Assembly (NCBI GenBank): GCA_000442125.1
Contig: KE546973.1
Span: forward strand, 248,001 to 312,000
Origin: Opeltia flavorubescens
Lineage: Eukaryota; Ascomycota; Lecanoromycetes; Teloschistales; Teloschistaceae
DNA: 64,000 nt
Direction: 5' to 3'
Both the position numbers and the translations under genes were made by a program. The notes under the pieces were generated by a model. The model saw only the letters and a program-made list of their open reading frames with translations, ran no database searches and had not been told where the DNA came from. This document shows positions 34,398 through 45,801 of the stretch, one piece after another (the stretch's first letter is position 1; each line of letters opens with the position of its first letter).

Positions 34398-36774
34398 TTA
34401 CTTTTTCCTCCGATGCATCTTCCACTCAGCCTTCGCCACACGCATCAGGAGCTCTTCATCTCGGATCGGGATCCAGCTTGTCAGCACTTTCATTGCGTTC
34501 TCGAAGTCTGAATCCAAAAGAATTTCTCTCGTGCCGTCGATCAATGCTGCTGAAACAGCATGAAGCACGTCGAGACTTCCATGATAGGAGGTGCTGGCGC
34601 TTGAACGTCTTTCCTCGCCAAATATTACTCTGTCCCCAGCAGGCGCCGCTCCGTTAGGAGAAGTAGGGAGATCACCATCATCGGGATCTCCCAGAAGCAT
34701 GAAAACGTCCCAAACGCGAAGCTGGGCTGGAAATGGAATGGAATAGTTGAAGAGTGTGAGGTACCAGCGGGTACCGTAGGCTGTAGGAGTAATGTTCAGC
34801 TCGTTCTAGGAAGTTGTGTTAGCCGGGATGCCTCAATACGAGAAAGCCTAAGTAGGTGCTCACGAGTTTGGCTGAAACCTCTCCATTCGCCAGCCATCCC
34901 TTCTCGAACTCATCCAGTGCTTGCATCAACCCTTCGAATCCAGACTGATACAATCGCTCCAGCCCTCTCAGCTGCCAAAGTCGCACTAGCATAACAAATG
35001 TCATCTCTTCATCGAAATAACAGAGAAACGTAGCAGCCAAGGCCGCCATGCCTTGAACATAGCCTGTGTCAGGAAAATAGATCGAGAGGCAATGAAGCAC
35101 TCGGAAGAGCAATCTCTGGCCTCCGCGATATCTTCTCCTGAACATGATATGGCTGTTGATCGTTCTAGGCACGTCGATGTCGATTTGCGCATCATCAGGG
35201 CTACCCTGCTCCATAAGCCGATGAAACTCAGCCTTCAAATGTTCATCGCTAGGTAGATCCTTCCGCCGTTTCGCACTTGTAGAGAGGAAAGCATGCCATG
35301 CTGTTGCTCGCCATCGATCTGGTATCCCTTTCCAAGTTCTTTCGATGACTTTCGACGAGTTCGTGTCGAAATCAAACATCATGCCACCTCCCCTGCGATC
35401 ACCCTGGTTTGTAATCTTGGCCATCTTCTGCCACTTCTCCTCTCGCCTTCGCTCTCGTCGCCTGGACTCCTCGGCGGCCCTGCTATCTTCTTGATTCTCC
35501 TTTATATCCGCTAAACCAGGCGGTAAGGTGAGCATGTCGCCCGCTTCGTCTAGGACACGGCGGTCTCGATGGTAGGGAAGTTTATTGGTGGCATTGCGAA
35601 GCTTTGCTTGTGTGGTATTGAGGGTTCCTCGGTAAGAGCTTTGCGATGACGCTGGACGACCAATTCGAGACTCTATCCACCTACTGGACATTGCGGTGGC
35701 TGAACGAGCAGGACTTTTCGCAGATGACGGACTTCGACCCAACCTGCTACGACGCCGTCGTGGAGCTTCTGAAGCTATTTGAAGCACAGTAGAAACCCGT
35801 TGTATCCGTGGTGGGTCCTTCGGCTTGAGCTGTATCGAATCAAGGGATGAATTCTGAGATACTTTCGAGGGAATGATGAAACCGTATCGGTCTACGTCAC
35901 CATTAGCTACATCCTCCCAATCCTCTATGCCCCCTGCCAATTCCTGTTCCTCTCGTATCAATGGTTGCAGGTGCCTGCTTCTAGGTGGAGATCGCGATCC
36001 CTTTCCTGGGGTGTTAGCTCTGCTCGCTGGATCTTCGGACATATCAGCAGATCCTGGTGGTCTTGGAGTAGAAGCGTTCGATAGACTAGGCTGTACATCT
36101 TTGTTCTGAGAATCAGGCGGATGTTCGTTGCCATCTTGCGTTGTTTCCTGGTCATCCTCGTACATTGAACGGACCTTACTCGACTGCACCTCCTCGTCAG
36201 GCGACAGAGTTCTCTTCGACGACGTTGAGACGGGCGGCGACAGGTGCATACTCTGCTTACGACTTCTTATGGGCCGTAGATGAAGTGACCCATTGGTGTC
36301 TTTGGCTCTTTTCCCTCCAATAAACATGCTTCCCCTACTTGAGAACTCAACTTGCCCAGGTAAGGTGAGATCGTCAAAGCTTCCTGTGGGTATCTGTGTC
36401 ACAATTCCAAGGAACGGGATCTGCGAGATGGTTGATTGATCCAAGTTCGTGTCATTGTATGTTCTGAAAGCTGGGGAAATGGGCACCGTATCGTTTTTTG
36501 GCTGTGACGCCCGGAGAATTGAGGGCGAATCTCGTGAAGCTTGACTCGACCCGTTTTCGGTGTTGACGGTTGTCTTACTCTCTCGGGCTGTTGAATTGGA
36601 TGGCGCAAGGCCAGAGTCACGTCGACTGTCATCGTATAACTCCGAGGATTTGTTTTGAGGCAGCCATTGCGGCTCCGAGGCTGTTTTGGGGTTTCGGAGA
36701 GGTGGAGGTGTGGCTATGGTGAGCGGAATTGGTGGCTGGGCGGCTATTGTATCATCGTAGAAGACTATCATCAT
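34398..36774 (-). CDS. TBC-domain Rab GTPase-activating protein, 772 aa, two exons
   Basis: Exons 36774-34864 and 34805-34398 are joined by a 58-base intron (GTGAGC...CTAG). The first 470 residues are a disordered Ser/Pro/Arg-rich region containing a basic, Glu/Arg-rich coiled stretch (EESRRRERRREEKWQKMAK). The TBC domain follows from about residue 480: WKGIPDRWRATAWHAF, IDIDVPRT with the arginine finger (R537), then DTGYVQGMAALAATFL with the glutamine finger (Q574), and after the intron NELNITPTAYGTRWYLTLF and QLRVWDVFMLLGD. Both catalytic fingers are present, so it should stimulate GTP hydrolysis on a Rab-family GTPase in vesicle traffic or polarised growth. Which Rab is unknown. The tail after the domain is short. 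Confidence 0.92.
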
Positions 36775-37376
36775 TGCGCACTACCCGTATAGAAGACATG
36801 ACTCATGCTGTTGACGTGGGATCGATAAGTCGATTTCACCAGCCATGAGAACGATGAAGTCCTGTCTAAAAATCTGAGTGAGATGAAGTCTGCAGAACCA
36901 TGGGGTCAGCTCTGTGTCTTTCCTCTTTCGGAAACAGAAAGACAGGGGGCCAGCCGTTCCCGCCTTGCAGGGCCCAGGCGAGTTTCAATTTCCTGCATCT
37001 GTACTTTCGACACGTCTGGAGCAAATCACAACTACGCGCATATCGTTCATCGGGAAAGATCCAGCTAAGGAACACGCCAACTCTGCTAGATCTGCCATGC
37101 TCGCATAGAATCTGCAGGTGTCGCAAGCGAGATCCGGGGGAACTTATTTCACACGGTTGTAAGTTAACATGCAATTTCCTCGAAGATTTGATGCAGAGAT
37201 ATTTGCAATTGCTACCTGATCATGAAGTTGCATAAAACCAAGTAACACCAGTCAATTTGGGGTATCCACCGTGGAAAGAATCATTACCCTACTATGGCCC
37301 GTTTGCAACTCAGCAAACATAATCCCAGATCATGCATCATTAGTCCTCACTTCCTCGCTTCCGATTAACCCACTAC
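36775..37376. other. Intergenic region
   Basis: Promoter of the TBC gene and transcript end of the stomatin-like gene. Overlapping short frames on both strands have no motifs. Confidence 0.4.
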
Positions 37377-38489
37377 TCAGATATTCTCAATGACCCTAGC
37401 ATTCATCGCCTGCTGAAAGCTGTCGTTGGTGTCGTTCTGGAAGGCGTTGCCATTCTTGGAGCTAGAGCTGTGGCTGCTGGGACCTTCGCCGTAGGTGTCG
37501 GCCTGTGCAAGCTGCTGTTGAACAGTCTGGTTTGTGGCAGGCAAGAAAATGACTTTGGAGTTCGCTGTCTTTGCCATCGCTTGCATGGCTTCAAGATATC
37601 TGATCTGCATAGCTGGTGCTGATGAAAGGATGTCGGCCGCCTGGCGCATCAATTTCGCTGATTCGACTTCGGCGCGAGCGGCGATGACTTTGGACTCTCC
37701 GATACGCTTTGATTGCGCTGCCATACTGAGGGAGTCTTGGAGGTCGGTGCTGAAGATGATGTCCTTGATAAGCATGCTCTCCACCTGTACTCCCCAGCCG
37801 CCGGCTACGTCTTCGATGATTTCACCAATCGACTGTGCGATCTCTTCTCGGCGCTCGATGACATCCTGTAACACGCGAGCCCCTACCACATGCCTTAGGG
37901 TAGTCTGCGTGCGCTCGACCAATGCCTGGCGGATATTCGAAATCCCAAAAGCAGCTTTGTGCGGCGATGTGATATGGTAGTAGATGACTGACGTGAGGTG
38001 CAAGGTGACGTTGTCCTTTGTCATACAAACTTGCTGTGGTACCTCCACGATCTGAATTTTGACATCGACCTGGATAAGCTTTTCCGATAGAGGATTAATC
38101 TTGACGAGACCTGGATCGACTGCGCGGTAGAAGCGGCCGAACTTGGTGACCAAGCCAACGTTGCCCTGGCTGACTGGCTTGTAGGGATTGGGACAGACAA
38201 TGCAGCATGGAATAGCTCCACAAAAGCCGACTAAAGAGCCAAGGCTGTTGACTGTTTCGAATTAGAGCCGTGCTTTCAGATAGGAGCAACAGGGAGACTC
38301 ACTCATAGATCCATACCAACCATGAGCGTCGGCATCATCGCTTTCACCTTGCAAAGTTTGCGCATAGGCCGGCTGCAAATCTTCACGACGAGGAGGCTGC
38401 ACTTTGATAAGATTGTTGCCAGCTGCACCGGGGCCACCAGAACCATTGATCTTAGTAGGCAAAGGAGCCTTGCCGTTGTCGCTGTTCAT
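37377..38489 (-). CDS. Stomatin/prohibitin-homology (SPFH) membrane protein, 353 aa, two exons
   Basis: Exons 38489-38303 and 38251-37377 join in frame over a 51-base intron (A|GTGAGT...AACAG|TC). A polar N-terminus of about 60 residues is followed by LGSLVGFCGAIPCCIVCPNP, a short hydrophobic hairpin rich in Cys likely to be palmitoylated, then VSQGNVGLVTKFGRFYRAVD and the SPFH (band 7) domain: VDVKIQIVEVPQQVCMTKDN, TTLRHVVGARVLQDVIERRE and MLIKDIIFSTDLQDSLSMAA. A helical AARAEVESAKLMRQAADI segment serves oligomerisation. Proteins of this family form scaffolds at the inner face of the plasma membrane or in organelle membranes. The C-terminus is Ser-rich. Confidence 0.92.
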
Positions 38490-41400
38490 GATGAGCGAAG
38501 AGTTGTTGCTGTCGTAAGATGTGGAGGTGGCAATAAGTTTGCGTGTGGAAGACAGGATGGTGATTGATATAAAGAGGTGATATCAAATTAAATATGATGA
38601 GGATGATCAATTACTGTTATACACCGGTGGCAAGGGTTAACAGTGGCAAAATTCGATGGTGCATTCTTTAGAAAGTATTGACGTGTGTAAGAGATCGCAT
38701 TTATATGCAATGAACTGCCTTATTGATACCTAGCTTAGCTTCCCCGCAGCGTCCAATGCCATTCTTGGCAAGGCTCTCTCGGGCGTCTTGGGATCATCAG
38801 ACCATCGTGAGACCATCCAGAGGGGGCTGTGCCGTTCCATCACTTAACAAGGCTCAACTTGAGTTCCCATACTTCGTATTGTCTAAATGCCTCATAAGTC
38901 CTGAAATAGGATCGCTGTGTCAACAACAAGAACATGCAATGATTGCGTTGCAGAGCTTCCGAAGCCCAGTACTTTTCCTTCGCTCCAACTACGAAGGATA
39001 TGTAAGCCTGGGATGCTCCTGCGATTGCAAAGGGCTTCATTTGGTCAATGCTCCATGCATCACCTCGCGTGGCAGGAGCAGCCGATGATGGCCCAATCGT
39101 CAACCTATATCAGGTGAAACGACTCATGGCAGCCACCCCGGCTAGTCCGGCATGCTTCGCATTATTTTGACGGGATGGATGCACCGCAACTTTATCTGCT
39201 ACTAGTAAGGAGCCAACTGTCAACCAGCCTTGCTGACCGCTCGATATTCCCGCAGGAACGGCATTGTCAAAATTACCTCACAGCTTGCAAACCACTCTTC
39301 AGTCATAGGGCATAGCCTTCGATGACTTGACTTGCGAACCAATGCCAATTTACTGATTCTCCATCCTGGGTTCTTGACATTTCCAGAAGCTGTCTACTAT
39401 GAGTCTATGAGTTCCTCAGCCATGCAAGATGGAATATAGAAGCTGGCTAAAGGCCTCAAGTTTTTTACCGCAAACTCTTGCGCTTGCTCCGGCTCCTCAA
39501 GGCTGAATCATAACATAGGCATTCATCACTGCCCACGAAGGATCAGAACTATCGTATTTGGAGGAAGGTACTGCGTGGACCGAAAGATTCGTCGCTCCCT
39601 CCCATCTCACGGGTTATGCCCAGTAGCACTTTAAAGACTTGTCTATCCCCTTGCTCTTCATGATGGTTTTTTCGTCTCATTTCACCGATTGGAACACGAG
39701 AAAAACACCGTTAATAGAGACATGACTGCTTTAGAAAATGTACGGTAAAGCAAGATTGACAGCTTCCGAAGGGCTTCATCTACATTTGGAGAGCACACAC
39801 AACCCAAGCTTCACTTTCTTTGAAACCTAATAAATCAGCAAATATGTGCAATGTATCTTCCTGTTCAATGGGATACATTCATTGGTTGTATCTGTGCAGC
39901 TTTGCATTCTGCTAATCATCTGGACATTTCATTCAAGAAATGTCTCAAAACAGTTTAGCATTCTGGTTAAATCTCGGCCTATGTGTCTTAACACATATTC
40001 CATTTGATAGCACAAAATATCGTTGTCTCGTTATGTCGACAGATCTTAACCTGATTCTAGTTCATCAGAGAAAATAATGTAATGTGTCTTTATGGAAGCA
40101 TTAATCATTTTTCAAGATTTACCAATATACTTTAGGAACCAACTTCAGCTATGACTGCTTGCTAAACCGAGCAGATGCGTTGCAATCATATTTACAGATT
40201 AATCCAGAGCTGTAACAGCCCATCTATATAATGAAACCTTCTGGAGCATCGGAAATATTGCGTTATACGTCTAGATTTCCTATGGATTTGGAAGCCCGGC
40301 CCTGTTCCTGTTTTTGTCTGCTGAGGTGCATTGCAGAGCTCTGAACTGATTTGAATCATAGATTCGGGAAGTCGCACCCGAGTAAATACCAGGTCCCAAT
40401 TACTGCTAGCCTTATTTGTCTATAACCCACCATCCTTCCGACACATGCGGGTTGGGTTCCATATCTTCGCCGTGTACTGTCCCAGCATGGAAACACTTGA
40501 AACATCCGGACGGTCCTCGAAGACAGCATATCATTGGTAGCTGAGCTACTTCCCACATTCCGCCACTGTTCTTGGCGTGATGGTCTTCCATCGTCCTGGA
40601 ATCCTGCCACAAGATGTCTCCTGGTCCCTGAACAGCTGAAGATGTCCGAATCAGCAAAGATTGTGCGCTTATGACGCGGGCGTGCTCATAGATGGAAGCT
40701 CAATTCAACATTTCACAACAGTGGCTGAGAATCTCTCCAGCTGATTGAATGCAGCTAACTCTATTCAGCTAGCATACATCTAGGCTTTTAGCCAATCATA
40801 TTCGGACCTGGGCAACTGTACCGACTACTTCATGCCAAGTAACAAATTTTACACATTTCCGTTCACATTTCAAGCTGAGGATTCACTTCAATGCGAAATC
40901 CCGCTTCCGGGGGGAGAGGATGATACGGCTACGATCCGTCCCTTAATGGACTATGTCAAAGCCAATCCTAAATAAGCAGTCCCATTGGTCAGCCTCACAA
41001 TTCCAAACGCAGCATCGGCCAGCTACCGTATCCTATCTCGCTATCGCATTTTATCATGCTCTCAGAAGTTTGGCGATGTGGCAATCATGTTTCGGTCCAG
41101 CCGATCGAGTACTGTATGCATAGTAAGGCCAAATACTGTCAGCCGGGTCCTGTGAGTTGGCTTATCACACTACGGATATCGTTGTTGGCTTTCCGAGACT
41201 GCTTTCCCAAGCTAAGCTTGTCAGCAGAGTTTTCTTGGAAGATCCTTCTCTAATCGAAATCATGAGTAAGTCCAGCAGCGGTAAGGTTATCCGTTCTCCT
41301 GCCTCAGCATGCTATCATGGGTGGATCGAGGCATCGCTATCCCAGCCCCTGGTATGAACATTATGTGTAGCAGAGGTCCACATGGTCCGGAATTCTAGAG

Positions 41401-42174
41401 GTCTTGGCTAATCGTGTGTCTTTACGCATTGATTAGGGATCAGAGAGCATTTCCTGTATTGCAAGACAGATGGTGACAAGGATTGTAATACTTGCGGAAC
41501 GAATACAGGCAGCCACATGATTTCACTTGACAGGTCTTGAGCTGCGTCATGGAATCCCGCGGTTTTGGCGTCTGAAGTAGGTGAAGATCCTTCTATTTGC
41601 GGCAAAGANTGACATGTCAAATTACTGTCAAGGCCCAGAAGCTGCAACTTTGATTCCACATTCCTTCGTTCTTGTCTAATTCATCTCGTCCTTGTTGGCC
41701 AAACAACAGCTGTGGCTTTTCAATCCTGTCATTCGGTACCGATTGAGTAGATGTCCGTGCTACCAGTCCCCTGATCTTCATGGAGCGTGCAGNCAAGATT
41801 CCCGTAAGGGAGTATTGGCGCTGATCATCTACTTTCCCAGCAATGCGGTACCAATATGCTGCGATCTATGGCTGGCTGAAAGAGTTCAAGTGGGTCAAAG
41901 TGTTCTCGAAAGATTATCTAGGAGGTTCTAGATTGAGGTCAGAGCTGTCAATCAACGCCATCTTTTCCGATTTAGCATGTTACCCAATCTACATATCCGC
42001 ATGGAAAGAATCAGGGGCAGCATACGAAAGACATAAAAGGGTTTAATTCTTCGTCATTTACGACGATACTGGTATTGCACACTTAGATCTGATCTCTTTT
42101 ACAGTTGGACTACACAATAACAGCGTACTGCATTCTGGTTACCGCATCTTCGTTCACGTTTCTAATCCTTCTCA
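38490..42174. other. Gene-free block of about 3.7 kb
   Basis: The longest empty stretch of the window. No open frame has protein-like features, and no terminal repeats, target-site duplications or transposase/reverse-transcriptase motifs are seen. Two undetermined bases (41609 and 41793) fall in it. The part from 39700 to 40200 looks A/T-richer by eye. It ends at the protease-peptide gene. Confidence 0.5.
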
Positions 42175-44550
42175 ATGACAGTCATGGCCACTACAAAGAA
42201 CACGGTCGCCAAATCCTACGATGTTCGAGATGCAGCCCTCAATCTTGCCGCAAAGGCATACGACGTACGCCGAACCGTTGCCGCTGTATGGCATGTTAAA
42301 CCTACAGCTGCCCATTCACCCTCCCCAGAGGCTACTTTTTCTCTTGATATGACCAACCATTCCGAGGAGAGTGTCGTTGATGGTAATGACGAGCGTGTAC
42401 TAGTCGATAAGGCCAACTTCGCACCAGGTGGCAAGTACCGCTGTAAGTTTATGCTCACTCGAAATGGAAGTTTTTGGCTTACACAACCCTGTAGCCATTG
42501 TCAAACTTTTCATCCATTACGAGTTCCAACAGCCAGGGAGCTGGGCCATGGGTACCGGCTGGCTCATAGCCCCTGACATCTTCGTCACTGCCGGACATTG
42601 TAGCTACGACTGGGGCCATAAATTGGGCCGTGCTACGGAAGTGAAGGCTTACATCGGGTACGACGGGCATCAGTCAGAAAATGATTCGAAGGTCCAATTC
42701 AGACAAGTTAAAATGATTGTGACAACAGAAGGATGGGTAACGACAAAGGGTCAAAAGCCCTTCGACGTCAGCTTCATGAAAGTCGACCGGCCTTTCACGG
42801 GTATAACTCCCATAAAGTTTGAAGACACCCCTGCGCAAGGAAGTCTGACTCTTGGTGTTGTCGGTTATCCTGGCGACCTCAAGGATCCTAAGACTGGCGA
42901 AAAGGGGGCCCACATGTATGAGATGTTCCTGCCAACGGATTTTGACCTATCCTCCCAAGCAGATACGATGTTGGAATACCAAATCGATACATTTGGTGGT
43001 AAGTCATATATGCACCGACAAAATTGAGGGTATATCTCTAACGACCTTCCTTCATAGGCAACTCTGGTTCTCCAGTCCTCAGGCAGAACGATCTAGTCTC
43101 TATCGGAGCCCATGTCTACGGAGGAGCATTGAACTCAGCCTCCGTCATCGGAAAGTTTGGTAACCCTTACCACGACTACTTGAATGCTTTCAATATCGCC
43201 CTACCAAACGATGGTTTGAATCTTGTTCCTGTTGTTGGAAACACCATCATCAATGCTCCTCTGACTCCAAAATTTGCTCCGGCTGCAACGAAAACGGCAA
43301 CTGCAAATGGTCAAAGAAATGGATTTCACAATCAGCGAGTGATCTCAGCTACACCAAAGCTGCTTCAGAGTCGCCAGATGGTTCAACGACCGAAACTCGG
43401 TTTTGAGAATCACCTAAATGCAAGTTCGGAAGAAGGGTTCATGGATATCTTGAAAACCGTTGCAAGAGCAGTCCCTGCCGGACTTGGTCTGATCGGAGGT
43501 GGTCCAATCGGTGCTCTCGCAGGCTTCGCGTTGAATGCTGCAAGCTCCCTCGCAGCGGAAACAACGGCCGCCGAGAGTACGATGGATTCACAATCCATGC
43601 ACGAAGGATCTATGGAGAGGGCGATCCTAGCTGAAGCTGCATTGCAGGCCCTTCAGTCGGCAAAGCTTCATCCTGATCTTGAAGAAGGAATATTCGATGA
43701 TATCAAGGACACGGTGATGAAGGCGCTTCCCATCGTCCGCAAAACGGCTCCTCGCGTGATGGGTGCTATGATGGAGCCTGCGTTGAAAATTGCACTCGAT
43801 TCACTCCAGAAGTTCAACCAGAAAGCCGCTTCAGGTGCAGAAAGCTTCGAAGACGACTCAGCAGAACCCTTCCGACCTACCACTAGGTACACATCCGCAA
43901 TCGATCAGGCAGCTGATCGCCAGGTCGAGGCCTTCTTGGGTCCTCTCCAACAAGCGATGCAGCAGAACCTGCAGGAGTCCGGCATGGACGACGAATCAGA
44001 AGAAGGGTTTTTCGATATCATCAAAGCAGGCGCTCGTTTAGCTGGCCGAGGCGTCACCGCAGCAGCCAAGCATGGGCTTCCCATCTTGATGGACATGCTG
44101 AAACAGACGGGCGGTGCTGAATCCTTCGAGGATCAGCCCGCCTCTGCCCCGAACTCTCAACTACTTGCTGCCGATCCTCTCGCTATGCGCGCGCTTGTCG
44201 CCGATGCTGCTCTTCAAGCAGTGATGAGGGTTCCACCACAGCAGTTGCAAGAGGAAGGTATTTTCGACTTCCTTGGCGATGCTGTTAAGACCATTGCACC
44301 TATCGCCATGAGATTTGCTCCCACGGTTGCTAAGGCCATTCATCCAACCATTGGCAAGATTGTTGGTAGTGTTTTGGGACAGGAGTCCGCTTTCGATAGC
44401 GCGACTTCCAGCTCTGGGAGAAATAAGTCCAGGCTGGATGTACCTCGAGGCTTGAACCCTAAAAGAAGCCTTCAATCCCTCCGCGAAGGTGCTGAGCATG
44501 GAAATGGAAGCCGTGGCCGTGTCGGACAGACCGAGTTCTTTCACTACTAG
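42175..44550 (+). CDS. V8-type glutamyl endopeptidase fused to four amphipathic peptide repeats, 754 aa, three exons
   Basis: Exons 42175-42442, 42495-42998 and 43058-44550 join in frame (introns 52 and 59 bases). Residues 1-75 are a propeptide-like region, then VDGNDERVLV and YRSIVKLFIHYE open the protease as in bacterial glutamyl endopeptidases. The triad is H124 (VTAGHC), D180 (FDVSFMKVD) and S260 (GGNSGSPV). SIGAHVYGG carries H276, in the place of the S1-pocket histidine that binds Glu in V8 and B. licheniformis enzymes. From residue 382 four repeats start EEG and continue as cationic amphipathic helices like aurein/citropin peptides, each ending near an AES or QES motif. No signal peptide is seen. 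Likely a self-processing precursor of membrane-active peptides (inference). A second ATG lies three codons in. Confidence 0.88.
43429..43560 (+). repeat. Peptide repeat 1 of the protease fusion (EEG-start, residues 382-425)
   Basis: Codes for Glu-Glu then GFMDILKTVARAVPAGLG and a glycine/alanine-rich hydrophobic continuation up to the next Glu (E425). The segment from G384 contains no internal Glu. It is the least charged and most hydrophobic of the four. Two further Glu (E425, E430) bracket its end. Confidence 0.8.
43681..43842 (+). repeat. Peptide repeat 2 of the protease fusion (EEG-start, residues 466-519)
   Basis: Codes for Glu-Glu then GIFDDIKDTVMKALPIVRKT and a helical, Lys/Arg-bearing continuation ending at Ser-Gly-Ala-Glu (E519). 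The only internal Glu is followed by Pro (MMEPA), a bond that Glu-specific proteases cut poorly. The first 18 residues place I, F, I, V, M, L, I, V on one helical face. Confidence 0.82.
43999..44121 (+). repeat. Peptide repeat 3 of the protease fusion (EEG-start, residues 572-612)
   Basis: Codes for Glu-Glu then GFFDIIKAGARLAGRGVTAA and continues to Gly-Gly-Ala-Glu (E612). No internal Glu. The first seven residues differ from the amphibian peptide aurein 1.2 ([13 protein letters not shown]) only at position 2. The shortest unit: 39 residues between the Glu sites. Confidence 0.82.
44251..44385 (+). repeat. Peptide repeat 4 of the protease fusion (EEG-start, residues 656-700)
   Basis: Codes for Glu-Glu then GIFDFLGDAVKTIAPIAMRF and continues with Pro-spaced helices to Gly-Gln-Glu (E700). 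No internal Glu; net positive. After it the tail is basic and Ser/Arg-rich to the stop. Confidence 0.82.
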
Positions 44551-45801
44551 GGGATGCGTCACTAGGAGATCTCCTTCCAGGCATTGAACTAGTTACAGAC
44601 AAGTCGACCAGTCAAAGTCTAGCCGCATCACAGACGGATCGATGTTCATGAAATGGGTGATGGAGAAAAAACCAAGCTGATTTCCTTTCATCGTTTTTGA
44701 AGCACAAAATTGCCACTAATATTCCTTTCCCTCGTTGTACTACTGTTTTTGTCATCTATGTATACAGGTCTCACCAAAGTCGCTCTTTAAACATAGCTTT
44801 TCAGGGAAGCGAGCTAGTCTATCTTTACCTTCGTAATCCATAGATATCAACAAATCCATTCTCTCTTTCGAAAGTTCAGATGGGTCAAACTCCATTTTGT
44901 ACGTGAGAGGCCGGAAATCAGGAATAGGTATCACTGATAACGACCAGATCTATGAACGGTGACGCGTCTATTATCGTTGCTTTTGATGATGTCCGGTGAG
45001 AGAAGTGTGTTCTTTAATAGGCTGTTCTGAAATGTCGCACTGAATACATTCCTGCCAAGCCTCCGAAGTTGATGTGAAGGAAATGCCGATATAAGGCTTA
45101 GCGTCGCGGGTCAAGTTCGGCTATATCCTACCATCTTGTCAAGTTAACTTTTCTACTTGAGTGCGAGAACCAACGATGGACATAAAGATTGCGATAGTTC
45201 TTTATAAGGGAGTTGATGTGGAACATTATTGATTCGGAATGGCTGTAAAGCCATACTTACTGTCGTTGTTGTCCGTGAAGTTGATACGCAATTGGGAATG
45301 CTGTATCTTTGGCTTACATATTGAATAATCCTCGCGATTATTGCTTTTTGAGAGTCAGTGTCCCAAGTCAGTTCATGGCTAAGTTTGATATGTGTTTTTC
45401 TCTCCCGGTTGCTTGGTAGTTTTACGTGAATCATTATCCTGCATTACTTTTCCTTGCAAAACATGTGCTTTACATTTTATCGACAAAAGGGTTCAAGTCG
45501 TTATGAATATTAGGAAACATGTTTCTGCCAATCTTCTTTCTTCCAGTTGTGCATCGTTGCACTTTTTCGCTAAACCGGAAGCGTCAGTCAATTTATATGA
45601 AGCTGTTTGTTCAGTGAAATTGATCTTCGCTATCTGCGTGTTCTTTGTCCGGACCTACTGTTCTGTCCAGCTCCGCTTTTACACGCATTGTCATTCCTTC
45701 AATTCACATTTCATGGTATCGCAACGCAGGTCTCCTCACCAGCTATTCTGTAAAAAGGCTAAATTCTTCTTTTATAACGTCCGAAATACTGAACAGAAAT
45801 C
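44551..45801. other. Gene-free stretch downstream of the protease-peptide gene
   Basis: Short open frames on both strands (for example 45153-45434 minus and 45392-45820 plus) have no motif and unusual composition. I see nothing supported. Confidence 0.4.

Noticed and set aside
38490-42174. Transposon or virus-derived element in the gene-free block.
   Set aside because: No terminal repeats, no integrase, transposase or reverse-transcriptase motifs and no long frames were seen.
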